A DNA stretch of 22,331 nt from Clostridium sp. AF27-2AA (GTDB taxonomy: Bacteria > Bacillota > Clostridia > Lachnospirales > Lachnospiraceae), in NCBI RefSeq assembly GCF_003478505.1, contig NZ_QUFI01000043.1, forward strand, positions 1-22,331. The letters run 5' to 3'. Below, one piece after another: positions 6,168 to 14,686 of the stretch. The stretch's first letter is position 1. The number at the start of each line of letters is the position of its first letter. Below the pieces are notes generated by a model, which did no database searches, had not been told where the DNA came from, and saw only the letters and a list, made by a program, of their open reading frames with translations. A program made the translations under genes and the position numbers.

Positions 6168-9100
6168 TTACTGCTTGTTTCTTCCGTCCCAGACACCGTT
6201 TTTCTCTACATAGTATCCGTCTGGTGTTCTTTGTCCGGCATACATCATGCCTCTCTTTCCATCGGAAACCGGATTAAAATAGTACCATGCTCCATTGAGA
6301 AGCACCCAGCCGGTCTGCATGCCGTGTTCCAGATCCATATAGAACCAGCCGCCGTAATCCTCGTCTCTTAACCAGCCTGTCTTGGCATAACCTGTTTCAT
6401 CAAAGGCCCACCAATTTCCGTTGATATGCTCCCAGCTATGTGAAATACCACCAGATTCACGCACGCTTCCCTTCGGGTAGGTATTATCTGCAAAGCGTAA
6501 CCACCAGCCATGCTCATCCAGCATCCAATGGCTCTTTCCGTCATTGGCAAAGCTGCTTGTTTCTCCTGTGATAATTCCTGCCATACTGTCGATCGTTCCT
6601 TTGACCGAATCCTGTCTGATTACACCGCTGCCGGAGGTTTTATTCTGTCCGGAAGACGAGCTGTTGCGGTTTGGTTTTTCCGGCTTATCCGAATCATCCG
6701 AATCATCCGTTCTGTTCGATCCGTTCGATTTGTCTGATTCGCCCGGCTTTTCCGTTTCTCCCGGCTTATCTTCCGTTGCTGTCACTTCTGCCGTACCGGT
6801 CATCGCTGCGATCTCATAACGAGCGGATGCCCCTTCATTCGGTGTAAATACCACCTCGTAGCTATGGGTGCCCGCCTGTGCCGTCTGGGCCGGATTCTTC
6901 CAGGCAAAGCTTCCGTATTCGGTGCTTCCTCCTGATAAGGCAGAGTCCCTCAGAGGACTTCCCGCCTTCACTGACGCTGCCGTCGGCCAGGTGATCTGCG
7001 GTGCAGCCACCTTTCCGATCGTAAATGTAAATGCAGCCGGAGCAGGCGTGTTGTATTTGGCCGCCCACTCCTGATGAGTGTCAAAATCAAACTCGACTGT
7101 CATCCGGTGCGTTCCTACGGATGCGACTCCCGGCTTTGGCAGCTTGAGAACCGCAGTTCCAGCTTCCCCTACAGGGATCGTATCCGGAACCTGATTTCCA
7201 TTATCATAGAAGTGGATCCTACCCTGCAGCTTGTCACCATACGCTCCCTGTATACGTGCAATGATATCAAAATCATCCTCGTAGGTTCCGAGAATCCCTT
7301 CCGGCTGCTGCACTCCGGTACTCCGGTTCACAGCCGTTAAGGTAAGGCTGAGTGTTCCTTTTTCAATGGTGATCGTTCCCTTTGCCGGTGTGCTTGTGCC
7401 AAGGTAATTCGTTCCCTCTGCCATGGTGATGCTTACCTCTGCAGAACCAGTGCCTTTGATGGTCACCTGACCCTGTGCATCCACGGTGAGAACATTTTCA
7501 TCGGAGCTTTCATACTTCAGAGCTCCATCTCCCACTTTCTTCACACCTGTCAAGGAAAAGCTGTCATCTCCATAGGTTTTTTCTCCGGTCCATGCTTGCG
7601 GATCGATCGAAACCGAACCCTGTATCGGACGGATGGTTCCGGTCTGAACTGGATATGTGATAAGGTAATTCTGCAGATTCACTGTGCTCTCACCCGTCTC
7701 AACCCTTGCCTCTGAGGAATCAATGGTTACCGTCTTACCGGTTCCGGCATTGGCATCTGCAAAGCTTCCCTTCAGGCCACTGATCGTGTAGCTCTGACCC
7801 GGAGTACCTATCTCTACCGTCGCCTTTAATGCGATATCGGTCCTTCCGTCATAGTCTTTTTCAATAGGTGTCGTAAGAACTGCATGCAACTCTTTCGGAG
7901 ATACCTCCGGAATCACGCTTTGGGTCAAAGTTTCTCCATACTGCCCTTCTGATGTTTTAGTCGGTATAAATTCTACCTGATATGCAGTGGTTCCCTTTAC
8001 CTCCGGATAAATAGAGGAAGCGGGCGTTCCGCTCTGATTCGCACTGAACTTCCATGTTCCAGAAACCGGTGATCTACTATAATTAACAACCTTAAATCCC
8101 TCTGCCAGATGTACCAGAATCTGATCAAGTGTCTGTCCATAGGTTCCTATCGTTTCAAAAGATGCTTTGCCGGCGGGACCGTCGATCAGTAATGTATCCG
8201 GTGTTGTCACCGACAAACGATCAGCTGGCTTCGATGCAAAACTACGGTCTGTTGCTTTCACACGAAGGGTTATGTAATACGTGTGAGCCGGCTTCGGCGA
8301 TGTAAACGTCCTCTCCGGCTGCCACTGAAGCTCACCATCCGCAGATTCGGCAATTCCGTACTCGTAACGGGAATCGCCCTGTCCCTTTACCCTGATAGAG
8401 TAGCTGTCTTTCGTTATATCTGTTCCCTGTATCTGAGCCGGTTTTGCCGGTCTTGCCGGAATCTTTATCTCGGTTGCTTCGCCTTCTGTGGTGGAACCTG
8501 TAGCTGCTTTTCGCACATACAGAGTAATCTCGGTCGCACTCTCCGGCTGTTTATCCAGAATTTCTGTCAGAGAAACCTCGCCGCCTTTCGAGATTCTTTT
8601 CCAGGTTGTGGCATCCTGAGATTCCGCATATTCCAGATCATACAGAGCCATATTTTTCAGGACTTCTCTTCGATAATCAATAGAGGTCTCTTCACGCTCC
8701 AATACATTCTCATCCTTACCTGCCTCAACCTTTCCGGTAAATTCCACACCGCCAAAGGAGGCTTTCACTGCCTCCGAAGCCGGAAGGTACATATAGAGCT
8801 TTCCGCTGGCATCTGTCCGGACATCCTGAAAGCTGTAAGAGCTTCCTTCAATACCTGCTTGTTCAACCAGTGTATTATGCTCATAGATACCGGTCAGATC
8901 CGCTGTGGTGAAATAAACCGGCTTACCATTCGCATCTTTGGGCTTATTCTGTTGCCCATTTCCATCTACCTGTTCCCAGCCATAAATGATCGGTCGCGAT
9001 ATATATCCATTCGCCCTTATCAAACAGATCGTTCCGCCCGTAATCGTCACATCAGTTTGTGGCAGTGTAGAATTCTCAGCCCCCTTTCCAATATGAGCAA

Positions 9101-12100
9101 CGTTCCTATAGCCTTTGTCTCTATTATCTAAGCAGATTGTGCCACCGTCAATCAGCACCTTCGATGAACTGCTCTTACCACTTCCGATGCAGGCTCCCAC
9201 TTCAGAATAAGCTGTAATCATTCCGCCATGAATCTCAATATCAGCAGTTATCGCTGAGTCTCCAGGAGCATATCCATGACCGCTTCCTATTCCTGCGCCG
9301 CTCTCCGAGCTTGCATTCACCGTTCCGCCTTCTATCACGATTTTACCGGTTCTTTTCTGGCTATTAGCACTTCCTGTTCCGATTCCGGCACCATTACTAC
9401 TACTTTTTGCAGTTACCGTTCCTCCGCTAATCCGTATTTCTTCTACACTTTTTCCTGCCGAAGCACCGATAGCCGCTCCGAAAGAAGCGGAAGTTACAAT
9501 TACAGTTCCCCCCTTGATATGAATGGTTCCTGCATCCTGCCCTCCATCTCCTCCAATTGCTGCACCAGCCCAGCGTATATCTTTTTTATTGAGTACCTCT
9601 ATGGAGCCCGGCTGTCCCGGCTCACTGTCAATCGTAAGCTTTGCACCGCTTGCCACACTGATGCCGGCAGGTGAAACATTTAACCCTGATGAAGATTTCC
9701 CTGATATATTAATCGAAATCGTGTTTTCCCCTTCCAGATAGGTGATCACCTGGGACGCTCCGTTTATCTGAATCGGTGCGATAGCCTGTGTCGGTGTAAT
9801 CGTAAGGTTTTTTAATACGAGCTTTAGTTCTCTGGAAGCTGGTGTATCCACGGAGAGATGATAATTCTCTACATTATTCACAGATGAAGTGATCCGATAG
9901 CATTTATCATAGGACTGGTCTATTAGCTTTGCTGTAACCGCCTGGCCGGAAGCATCTCTTTTAGAATATAAAATTGTCAGCTTACCATTTTCCTCGGAAA
10001 AAGATATATTTCCAAGGGACAGATCCAGCTCTCCCTCCAGTGCCTCTGCCGCATTTAATACGATGATATCCGTTCCGGCAGCCGCTGCCTTTACCGTTTC
10101 GTTGTCCAGAGTAAATCTTTCATCAGAGCTGCCTAATTCTGTGATGCCTGTATTTATCACAAACCGGTAATTTCCGGCCGGAAGATATGCCAGAGCATAT
10201 GCATGATTGCCTGCTTCTGCATCGATTGTCAGCTTCCCGTCAAAGGCAAACTGGCCTTCGTCCTGCTTTAATTCCACCGGAGCTTCTAAGGCTCCAGCCA
10301 GCCGTCCGGCTGTTAGGGATACATTCTCTGCCGCCTGCACCTTTGATGAATAGAAGTGGAACCGGACAGGATACAGGGGTTCTCCGATGGTGAGGGAAAG
10401 ATTCGTTTCCTCCTCTGGCTTCATCGTGAGGGTTCCTGTTACTGTAAAGCTATTCGTATTTTCTCCTTCCCCTCCTTCTTCCTGTACCAGAACCGATACC
10501 GGAACCTCTCCGGACAGAGGCGTATACCAGCTGACTTTATCCGTCTTTAGCTGATAACCGGAAGCTTTTTTAGATGAATAGCTTACTACATCCGGTGCAG
10601 TGCCGCCTTCGCTTGCTTCTTTCCCGATTTGAACCGTCAGTGTATAATTTTTATCATTCTTCAAACGGCCATCATGGATGGTCAGATCCATTGTCTTCTG
10701 GTAGGCGTTTTGTCCAAGCATGACGGAGATGGTTTCATCCGTTCCTTTGTTTAAAGCAACCCTTCCCTCCATCGTCTTAACTGTCCCGCTACCGGAAGGC
10801 TGCAGCGCTACAACCATCTGCATATTTCCAGAATGGCCTATCCACTGGGTTATATCCGGTATCGTTCCCCTGAATCCGGAGACGGTCATTTCTGCATTGG
10901 TTTGATAAACCGGGGTTGTTCTTTCTCTATCATTCTCCCGATACAGGGATATGTCAGCCTGATAGGTTCCATTAGCTAGCTGGTTATCATATGCGGCGAT
11001 CTGGAATGTTTTCTTCCCGTAGGTACAGTCTCCCCGGGGCTCAATCTTGCTTCCAACCGGCAGTTTTAACTGCACCTTCTCGGAAATAGTGATACTGCCG
11101 CCTTTCATGCTATTTCCACCAAGAGGCCGTAACACTCCATAACCAATATTTCCTCCCGTTACCTCCACAGATCCACTTAATATCCGGATATCGCCACAGG
11201 ATAATATTAAACCACTCACTCCATTCCATCCGCTGCCGATGGCAGCTCCCATGTATCCCTTCGTACTATCCTTATAAGAAGATACGGTTATATCGGGAGC
11301 TTTGCCTATCGTCCCGCCGATCACGATCGTGTCTACCCTTCCACTCATTCCGCCTCCGATTCCGGCTCCTGTCTGCTTTCCTCCTTCTGCGGTTATCGTT
11401 CCGCCCAGTATTTCAATGATTCCGCCGATTCCATAGCGACCGGTTCCGATTCCGGCTCCTCCTTCATAATCCCTCGTTTGGGGAACCCAATAAGCTCCAC
11501 CATCAGCTGAAATGGTTCCACCCTTGATTCTAATTGTTCCTGTCCCATAGTTCGCACCTTCGGAATCTGTTGATCCGGCATTTCCTCCGATACCGGCGGC
11601 CCCATAGGCACCTCCCACTGCCCTCAGGCTTCCGGTACTATTCTCCGTAATAACCAGTGTTGCCCTTTTTTCCACCTCAATTCCGGCTCCATGATCCAGC
11701 CCCAAAAGTGTATTGTCTCCTTCTAAGGTCAGATTCAGCCGGGCATTGCCTTTCAGGTAAATACCAGCCAGATCCCATCCACTGGCACCATTGCCACCGG
11801 ATTGGATCGTTACATTTTTAATGGTCAGATTGACCGTAACATCATCAATTGTGATACCGCCCTTGATGTCTGTATATGTAGACTCTGGTCGGTTGGTAGG
11901 ACAATAGTTGCCGGTTATGGTTTTTCCATCAAACTGATCCACATTGTTTTCATCAATTTCCAGATAATTACCATTCAAATCATACGGTGCATCCGCCAGC
12001 AGCGCCACGCCCGCGTCCCCTACCATCACATCAATCTCCGGCAGGTCAGCCGTATCCGCCACTTCAAATTTGCCCAGATTCTCCGGCAAGATCGGGGTAT

Positions 12101-12896
12101 ACACATACACACGACCATTATATTCCTGATTCGCCTCAGCGTAGCCTGCCCAGGTCTTCGTCGAAGTCTCGACTGGCTCGCCGTTTTCGTCAAATTCTTC
12201 GAAATAGTCTTTTTCGGAAATGCCGCCGTGAAACTCCAGGAGGTCACTCTGCTCTTCGTTCAGTTTCCAGGTTATGCCGGAAATCTGCCAGGTTGCCGTT
12301 TCCGCCTCTGTATCTTTCTCTGTGCCCTTATTCGCTGCTTCCATCAGATGCACATTCTGGCTGTCTTCCGCCAGCATTTCATCCACCCCTTCCACCTCAA
12401 CCTCCAGGGTATCCGGAAGGATGATATCGCTTTCTTTTGCACCCAGAGGGAGCTTCTGCACTGCAATGGCCTCATCCAGCTCCAAGAACGCCTCTATCTC
12501 TGTTTTTATCTCTGCTCCTGTTGCTGTGCCGTTTGGTGCTTCATTTGCACCTGCCTCTGCTTTGTCTGCGCCTGCATCTGCTCCCGCTTCTGCTTTGCCT
12601 GTATCTGCATCTGCCCCTGATTCTGCTTTGTTTGCCCCTGATTCTGCTTCTGATTTGTTTGTACCTGACTCGCCGCGGTTATCTTTTGCTTCCGCATTCG
12701 ACGGAGAGGCTTTTAACGCAGATTTTTTTAATGTAGCTTCTTTTTCTGCTGTTTCCTCAGTATCATCTGCCTCCGTTTCAGCTCCGATCTGCTGCAGCGA
12801 ATCGGCCGCCAATGCCTGCGGCTGCCATTCACATGTGTTCCATATTAATATAGCTGACAATGCAGCTGCTAAAATTCGTTTCGATTTTTTTCTCAT
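6168..12896 (-). CDS. Giant secreted surface protein with beta-helix-like regions, Ig/YDG modules and cell-wall-binding repeats
   Basis: The product is about 2242 residues. A Lys/Arg-rich signal peptide ends near the ALA at residue 30. Residues 65-135 are a low-complexity Glu/Ala/Gly/Asp/Asn repeat. Residues about 359-619 and 1045-1292 are glycine-rich repeats of the GGTIxxxGG...GAGIGxG type, typical of right-handed beta-helices. Later come fibronectin/Ig-like stretches, a YDG-type module near 1665-1755 and a bacterial Ig-like module near 1760-1850. A Pro/Glu/Ser/Asp linker (about 2040-2100) precedes 120 C-terminal residues of aromatic cell-wall-binding repeats (GWxxxxGxWYYF type). No LPXTG motif was seen, so attachment is probably non-covalent. 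The open frame starts at 12920, but the ATG at 12896 has a GGGAGGA ribosome binding site and a proper signal peptide. A likely adhesin or glycan-binding protein; the ligand is unknown. Confidence 0.9.
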   Translation of the reverse strand: MRKKSKRILAAALSAILIWNTCEWQPQALAADSLQQIGAETEADDTEETAEKEATLKKSALKASPSNAEAKDNRGESGTNKSEAESGANKAESGADADTGKAEAGADAGADKAEAGANEAPNGTATGAEIKTEIEAFLELDEAIAVQKLPLGAKESDIILPDTLEVEVEGVDEMLAEDSQNVHLMEAANKGTEKDTEAETATWQISGITWKLNEEQSDLLEFHGGISEKDYFEEFDENGEPVETSTKTWAGYAEANQEYNGRVYVYTPILPENLGKFEVADTADLPEIDVMVGDAGVALLADAPYDLNGNYLEIDENNVDQFDGKTITGNYCPTNRPESTYTDIKGGITIDDVTVNLTIKNVTIQSGGNGASGWDLAGIYLKGNARLNLTLEGDNTLLGLDHGAGIEVEKRATLVITENSTGSLRAVGGAYGAAGIGGNAGSTDSEGANYGTGTIRIKGGTISADGGAYWVPQTRDYEGGAGIGTGRYGIGGIIEILGGTITAEGGKQTGAGIGGGMSGRVDTIVIGGTIGKAPDITVSSYKDSTKGYMGAAIGSGWNGVSGLILSCGDIRILSGSVEVTGGNIGYGVLRPLGGNSMKGGSITISEKVQLKLPVGSKIEPRGDCTYGKKTFQIAAYDNQLANGTYQADISLYRENDRERTTPVYQTNAEMTVSGFRGTIPDITQWIGHSGNMQMVVALQPSGSGTVKTMEGRVALNKGTDETISVMLGQNAYQKTMDLTIHDGRLKNDKNYTLTVQIGKEASEGGTAPDVVSYSSKKASGYQLKTDKVSWYTPLSGEVPVSVLVQEEGGEGENTNSFTVTGTLTMKPEEETNLSLTIGEPLYPVRFHFYSSKVQAAENVSLTAGRLAGALEAPVELKQDEGQFAFDGKLTIDAEAGNHAYALAYLPAGNYRFVINTGITELGSSDERFTLDNETVKAAAAGTDIIVLNAAEALEGELDLSLGNISFSEENGKLTILYSKRDASGQAVTAKLIDQSYDKCYRITSSVNNVENYHLSVDTPASRELKLVLKNLTITPTQAIAPIQINGASQVITYLEGENTISINISGKSSSGLNVSPAGISVASGAKLTIDSEPGQPGSIEVLNKKDIRWAGAAIGGDGGQDAGTIHIKGGTVIVTSASFGAAIGASAGKSVEEIRISGGTVTAKSSSNGAGIGTGSANSQKRTGKIVIEGGTVNASSESGAGIGSGHGYAPGDSAITADIEIHGGMITAYSEVGACIGSGKSSSSKVLIDGGTICLDNRDKGYRNVAHIGKGAENSTLPQTDVTITGGTICLIRANGYISRPIIYGWEQVDGNGQQNKPKDANGKPVYFTTADLTGIYEHNTLVEQAGIEGSSYSFQDVRTDASGKLYMYLPASEAVKASFGGVEFTGKVEAGKDENVLEREETSIDYRREVLKNMALYDLEYAESQDATTWKRISKGGEVSLTEILDKQPESATEITLYVRKAATGSTTEGEATEIKIPARPAKPAQIQGTDITKDSYSIRVKGQGDSRYEYGIAESADGELQWQPERTFTSPKPAHTYYITLRVKATDRSFASKPADRLSVTTPDTLLIDGPAGKASFETIGTYGQTLDQILVHLAEGFKVVNYSRSPVSGTWKFSANQSGTPASSIYPEVKGTTAYQVEFIPTKTSEGQYGETLTQSVIPEVSPKELHAVLTTPIEKDYDGRTDIALKATVEIGTPGQSYTISGLKGSFADANAGTGKTVTIDSSEARVETGESTVNLQNYLITYPVQTGTIRPIQGSVSIDPQAWTGEKTYGDDSFSLTGVKKVGDGALKYESSDENVLTVDAQGQVTIKGTGSAEVSITMAEGTNYLGTSTPAKGTITIEKGTLSLTLTAVNRSTGVQQPEGILGTYEDDFDIIARIQGAYGDKLQGRIHFYDNGNQVPDTIPVGEAGTAVLKLPKPGVASVGTHRMTVEFDFDTHQEWAAKYNTPAPAAFTFTIGKVAAPQITWPTAASVKAGSPLRDSALSGGSTEYGSFAWKNPAQTAQAGTHSYEVVFTPNEGASARYEIAAMTGTAEVTATEDKPGETEKPGESDKSNGSNRTDDSDDSDKPEKPNRNSSSSGQNKTSGSGVIRQDSVKGTIDSMAGIITGETSSFANDGKSHWMLDEHGWWLRFADNTYPKGSVRESGGISHSWEHINGNWWAFDETGYAKTGWLRDEDYGGWFYMDLEHGMQTGWVLLNGAWYYFNPVSDGKRGMMYAGQRTPDGYYVEKNGVWDGRNKQ
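12538..12672 (-). repeat. Short tandem repeats in the giant gene (low-complexity segment)
   Basis: Imperfect units encoding variations of ESGANKA, ESGADAD, KAEAGAD and KAEAGAN follow one another. At DNA level, near-identical 15-20 base blocks such as CCCCTGATTCTGCTT recur. Units look mostly multiples of three, so slippage would change length rather than frame. Confidence 0.6.
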
Positions 12897-13024
12897 ACCA
12901 TTTTCCTCCCACTGAGACAAATTTGCTATTACTCACCACCCGAAAGAGGTGAGAGTCTTCTCGACTAAGATAAACATCAAGCTCCCGCAATATTTCCTTT
13001 TTTCGCATAATATTCTATACTAAT

Positions 13025-13053
13025 AGTATATCAATTACGTGTTTTTCTGAAAA
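13025..13053 (-). promoter_or_regulatory. Candidate promoter of the giant surface gene
   Basis: On the minus strand a good -10 TATACT (13025-13030) has a poor -35 TTTTCA (13048-13053) 17 bases upstream. A perfect palindrome, TATACTA-A-TAGTATA (13016-13030), covers the -10. A weak -35 next to upstream dyads is what an activator-dependent promoter looks like. Confidence 0.5.
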
Positions 13054-13094
13054 CCATCTCGACGCAAATGGTCAAACCTCGACCTAATTGGTTT
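13053..13094. promoter_or_regulatory. Tandem dyads upstream of the giant-gene promoter
   Basis: ACCAT-N10-ATGGT (13053-13072) and AAACC-N11-GGTTT (13074-13094) lie head to tail. They also form a 20-base-period direct repeat, CTCGACGCAAATGGT and CTCGACCTAATTGGT (12 of 15 identical). The first abuts the -35, so they are candidate activator sites about two helical turns apart. A further inverted repeat ACCTCGA...TCGAGGT spans 13076-13108. Confidence 0.45.
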
Positions 13095-13286
13095 GGAAGC
13101 ATCGAGGTAAAAGGAGTGCTGCAGTGATGATGAATCCGGTAACAGGCCTCCCACGACAAAAAAGCCGACTTTACATCTACATGAAAAATAATTCGCTTCA
13201 TATCTGCTCCCTAAAACGAACATTTGTTCTATTTATTCTAAACTTTTCACATGTAAATTTCAAGGCGGGATTTTTTAGCAAAAAAA

Positions 13287-13309
13287 CAGCTGACCAATTT
13301 GATCAGCTG
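13287..13309 (-). terminator. Terminator of the truncated PD-(D/E)XK gene
   Basis: CAGCTGA (13287-13293) and TCAGCTG (13303-13309) form a 7-base stem with a 9-base loop. On the minus strand it is followed by seven T residues, a classical intrinsic terminator. Confidence 0.8.
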
Positions 13310-13358
13310 CTCTTGAATGCTGTTTTAGGAATTTTTCGTTGCACACTCATGATTTTAG

Positions 13359-14471
13359 CTATTGATTCGGAAGCACTTCCGTTATTGCTCTACACCGTTT
13401 TTTGCAGAAAGTAATACCGTACAAATGAATATCTTTCCGATCATCGTTTATGAGGAATTCCTGGTAACGGCGATCCTGGATCTGATCAAGAGCTTTCTGG
13501 CAGGCAGTTTCCATTTCATCAAAGCTCTTTGTATACTTTAGTTCAATGACAATACCAGCGTCCGGGTCGTCCGTCTCCACAATAATATCTGCAAATCCCT
13601 CCCCCGCTTCAACATTTGATTTTACAAGCCAGTCAGCATTTCCTGTCAGGATGCCAACAAGAAGATTCTGATAGGAACTTTCTTTTTCTTCCTTTCTTGC
13701 TTTTGTGTCAAATACACTGATGGAATTATTCAGTACACGGTTTAAATACTGCTCGATTCCTTCTGTATCCCCTGCTTCAACAGCTTTCCAGAATGCATTC
13801 AGGCGCTCCGTATTATTGAAAATTGATTTCTTAAACCATTCGTTTATTTGAAGCCGAAAAACCTCCCGCACTTCCCGGTTTGGAATAACCAGGCGGTAAG
13901 CTCCCTCTTCTGTCCTTCCTACCTGCGTAAGATATCCGGTTGTAAAGAGCACACTCCAGAGATTTTCAATACTCTGATCGATTTCCTCATAGGTGAGATC
14001 TAGGCGAAGTTCCTTTTCAATTACTTCCCCAGCAATCAGGCGCTCGATTTCATTTTTTGTTGTTTTATGAGCCTTATCGATAAATCGCTTTACCAGATCA
14101 TTGCCACTCGTATTGATCCAATATGCCTCCGGTTTAGCTTCTGGATCATCCTTGGCCCGGTCCACAAAGTTGATAACATCCCATGGACAATAAACATCCG
14201 CTTTTCCGAAACGGTAGCCATCGTACCATTCTTTCACTTCCCTGAATCTATTTTCAAGATGATAGTCTGAAAGCAGCTTTTGGACCTCTGCATCCGTAAA
14301 ACCGAACTGCTCATCAAAGCGTGTATCCGTAATCGAAAGAATTTTAAAGTTATTAAGTCCTGTAAAAATACTTTCCTTCGAAACACGAAGACATCCTGTG
14401 AGCACCGCAAACGCAAGTGCGTCATTGGTTTTTAATGCTTTTCCAAACATCGCACGGATAAGGAACACCAT
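13359..14471 (-). pseudogene. AAA-ATPase-like / PD-(D/E)XK nuclease family protein, N-terminally truncated
   Basis: This 370-residue product matches the C-terminal two thirds of the widespread AAA-ATPase-like (DUF1703-type) proteins, which end in a PD-(D/E)XK nuclease-like domain. Family signatures include FAVLTGCLRVSKESIFTGLNN near residues 21-41, the EWYDGYRFG segment near 81-89, WINTSGND, and a C-terminal nuclease core. The core is FADIIVE followed by GIVIELKYT, giving the D...ExK catalytic set. Full-length members run to about 550-580 residues. The N-terminal nucleotide-binding part with its Walker motifs is absent. The open frame starts only about 11 codons before the homology begins, with no good ribosome binding site. 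It was probably truncated by a deletion ending near 14471. It may still make a protein, but ATPase function should be lost. These proteins are multicopy in gut Firmicutes and Bacteroidetes and their role is unclear. Confidence 0.75.
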
Positions 14472-14529
14472 TTCTTTCTTCGGATGATGGATAGTCTGTC
14501 CCTCTCTTATGGAAAAACTTCTGTTATTT

Positions 14530-14556
14530 CATTATCGCATATATTCTGCGAAAATG
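14530..14556. repeat. Inverted repeat upstream of the truncated gene
   Basis: CATTATCGCA (14530-14539) and TGCGAAAATG (14547-14556) are complementary at 9 of 10 positions around a 7-base centre. It lies in the 135-base gap between the truncated gene and the next terminator, where no convincing promoter was seen. It may be a leftover operator. Confidence 0.35.
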
Positions 14557-14606
14557 GAACCATCCACACAAAAATACGGCTTTGATTATTTCCTATTTTA
14601 TACGAA

Positions 14607-14632
14607 AAGAGGTCCTGAAACCAGGACCTCTT
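14607..14632 (-). terminator. Terminator of the cell-wall-binding repeat gene
   Basis: AAGAGGTCCTG (14607-14617) and CAGGACCTCTT (14622-14632) form a perfect 11-base stem with an AAAC loop. On the minus strand it is followed by TTCGTATAAAAT. It lies about 55 bases past the stop at 14687. Confidence 0.85.
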
Positions 14633-14686
14633 CTATTATGCAGAGAGTTTTCTTTCATTATGTGATGGTTGCTGCAATATTCTCAG

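Larger units (their letters stand above)
12897..13286. other. Intergenic region upstream of the giant surface gene
   Basis: About 390 bases between the giant gene and the terminator at 13287. It holds the predicted leader of the giant gene, with a CTCACC...GGTGAG hairpin near 12932-12953 and a smaller one near 12954-12966. Further up are the promoter at 13025-13053 and the dyads at 13053-13094. I did not match the leader to any known riboswitch. A plus-strand frame starting at 13124 behind AAAGGAG was considered and not accepted as a gene. From 13125 to 13286 I see nothing else. Confidence 0.5.

Noticed and set aside
8283..9131. 282-codon plus-strand open frame
   Set aside because: It lies wholly antisense to the giant surface gene, has low-complexity Cys/Leu/Ser composition and no ribosome binding site.
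11802..12620. 272-codon plus-strand open frame
   Set aside because: Antisense to the giant gene; composition reflects the complementary repeats rather than a protein.
12538..12672. CRISPR-like array
   Set aside because: The repeats are contiguous, imperfect and in frame in a coding sequence, with no spacers of constant length.
12897..13015. Possible riboswitch in the leader of the giant gene
   Set aside because: Two hairpins are present, but conserved cores of c-di-GMP, SAM, cobalamin or similar riboswitches were not found.
13124..13414. Plus-strand frame starting at ATGATG behind AAAGGAG
   Set aside because: The ribosome binding site is plausible, but the frame runs through the terminator at 13287 and into the 3' end of the opposite-strand gene, and the peptide shows no domain. 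Kept only as a low-probability small gene.
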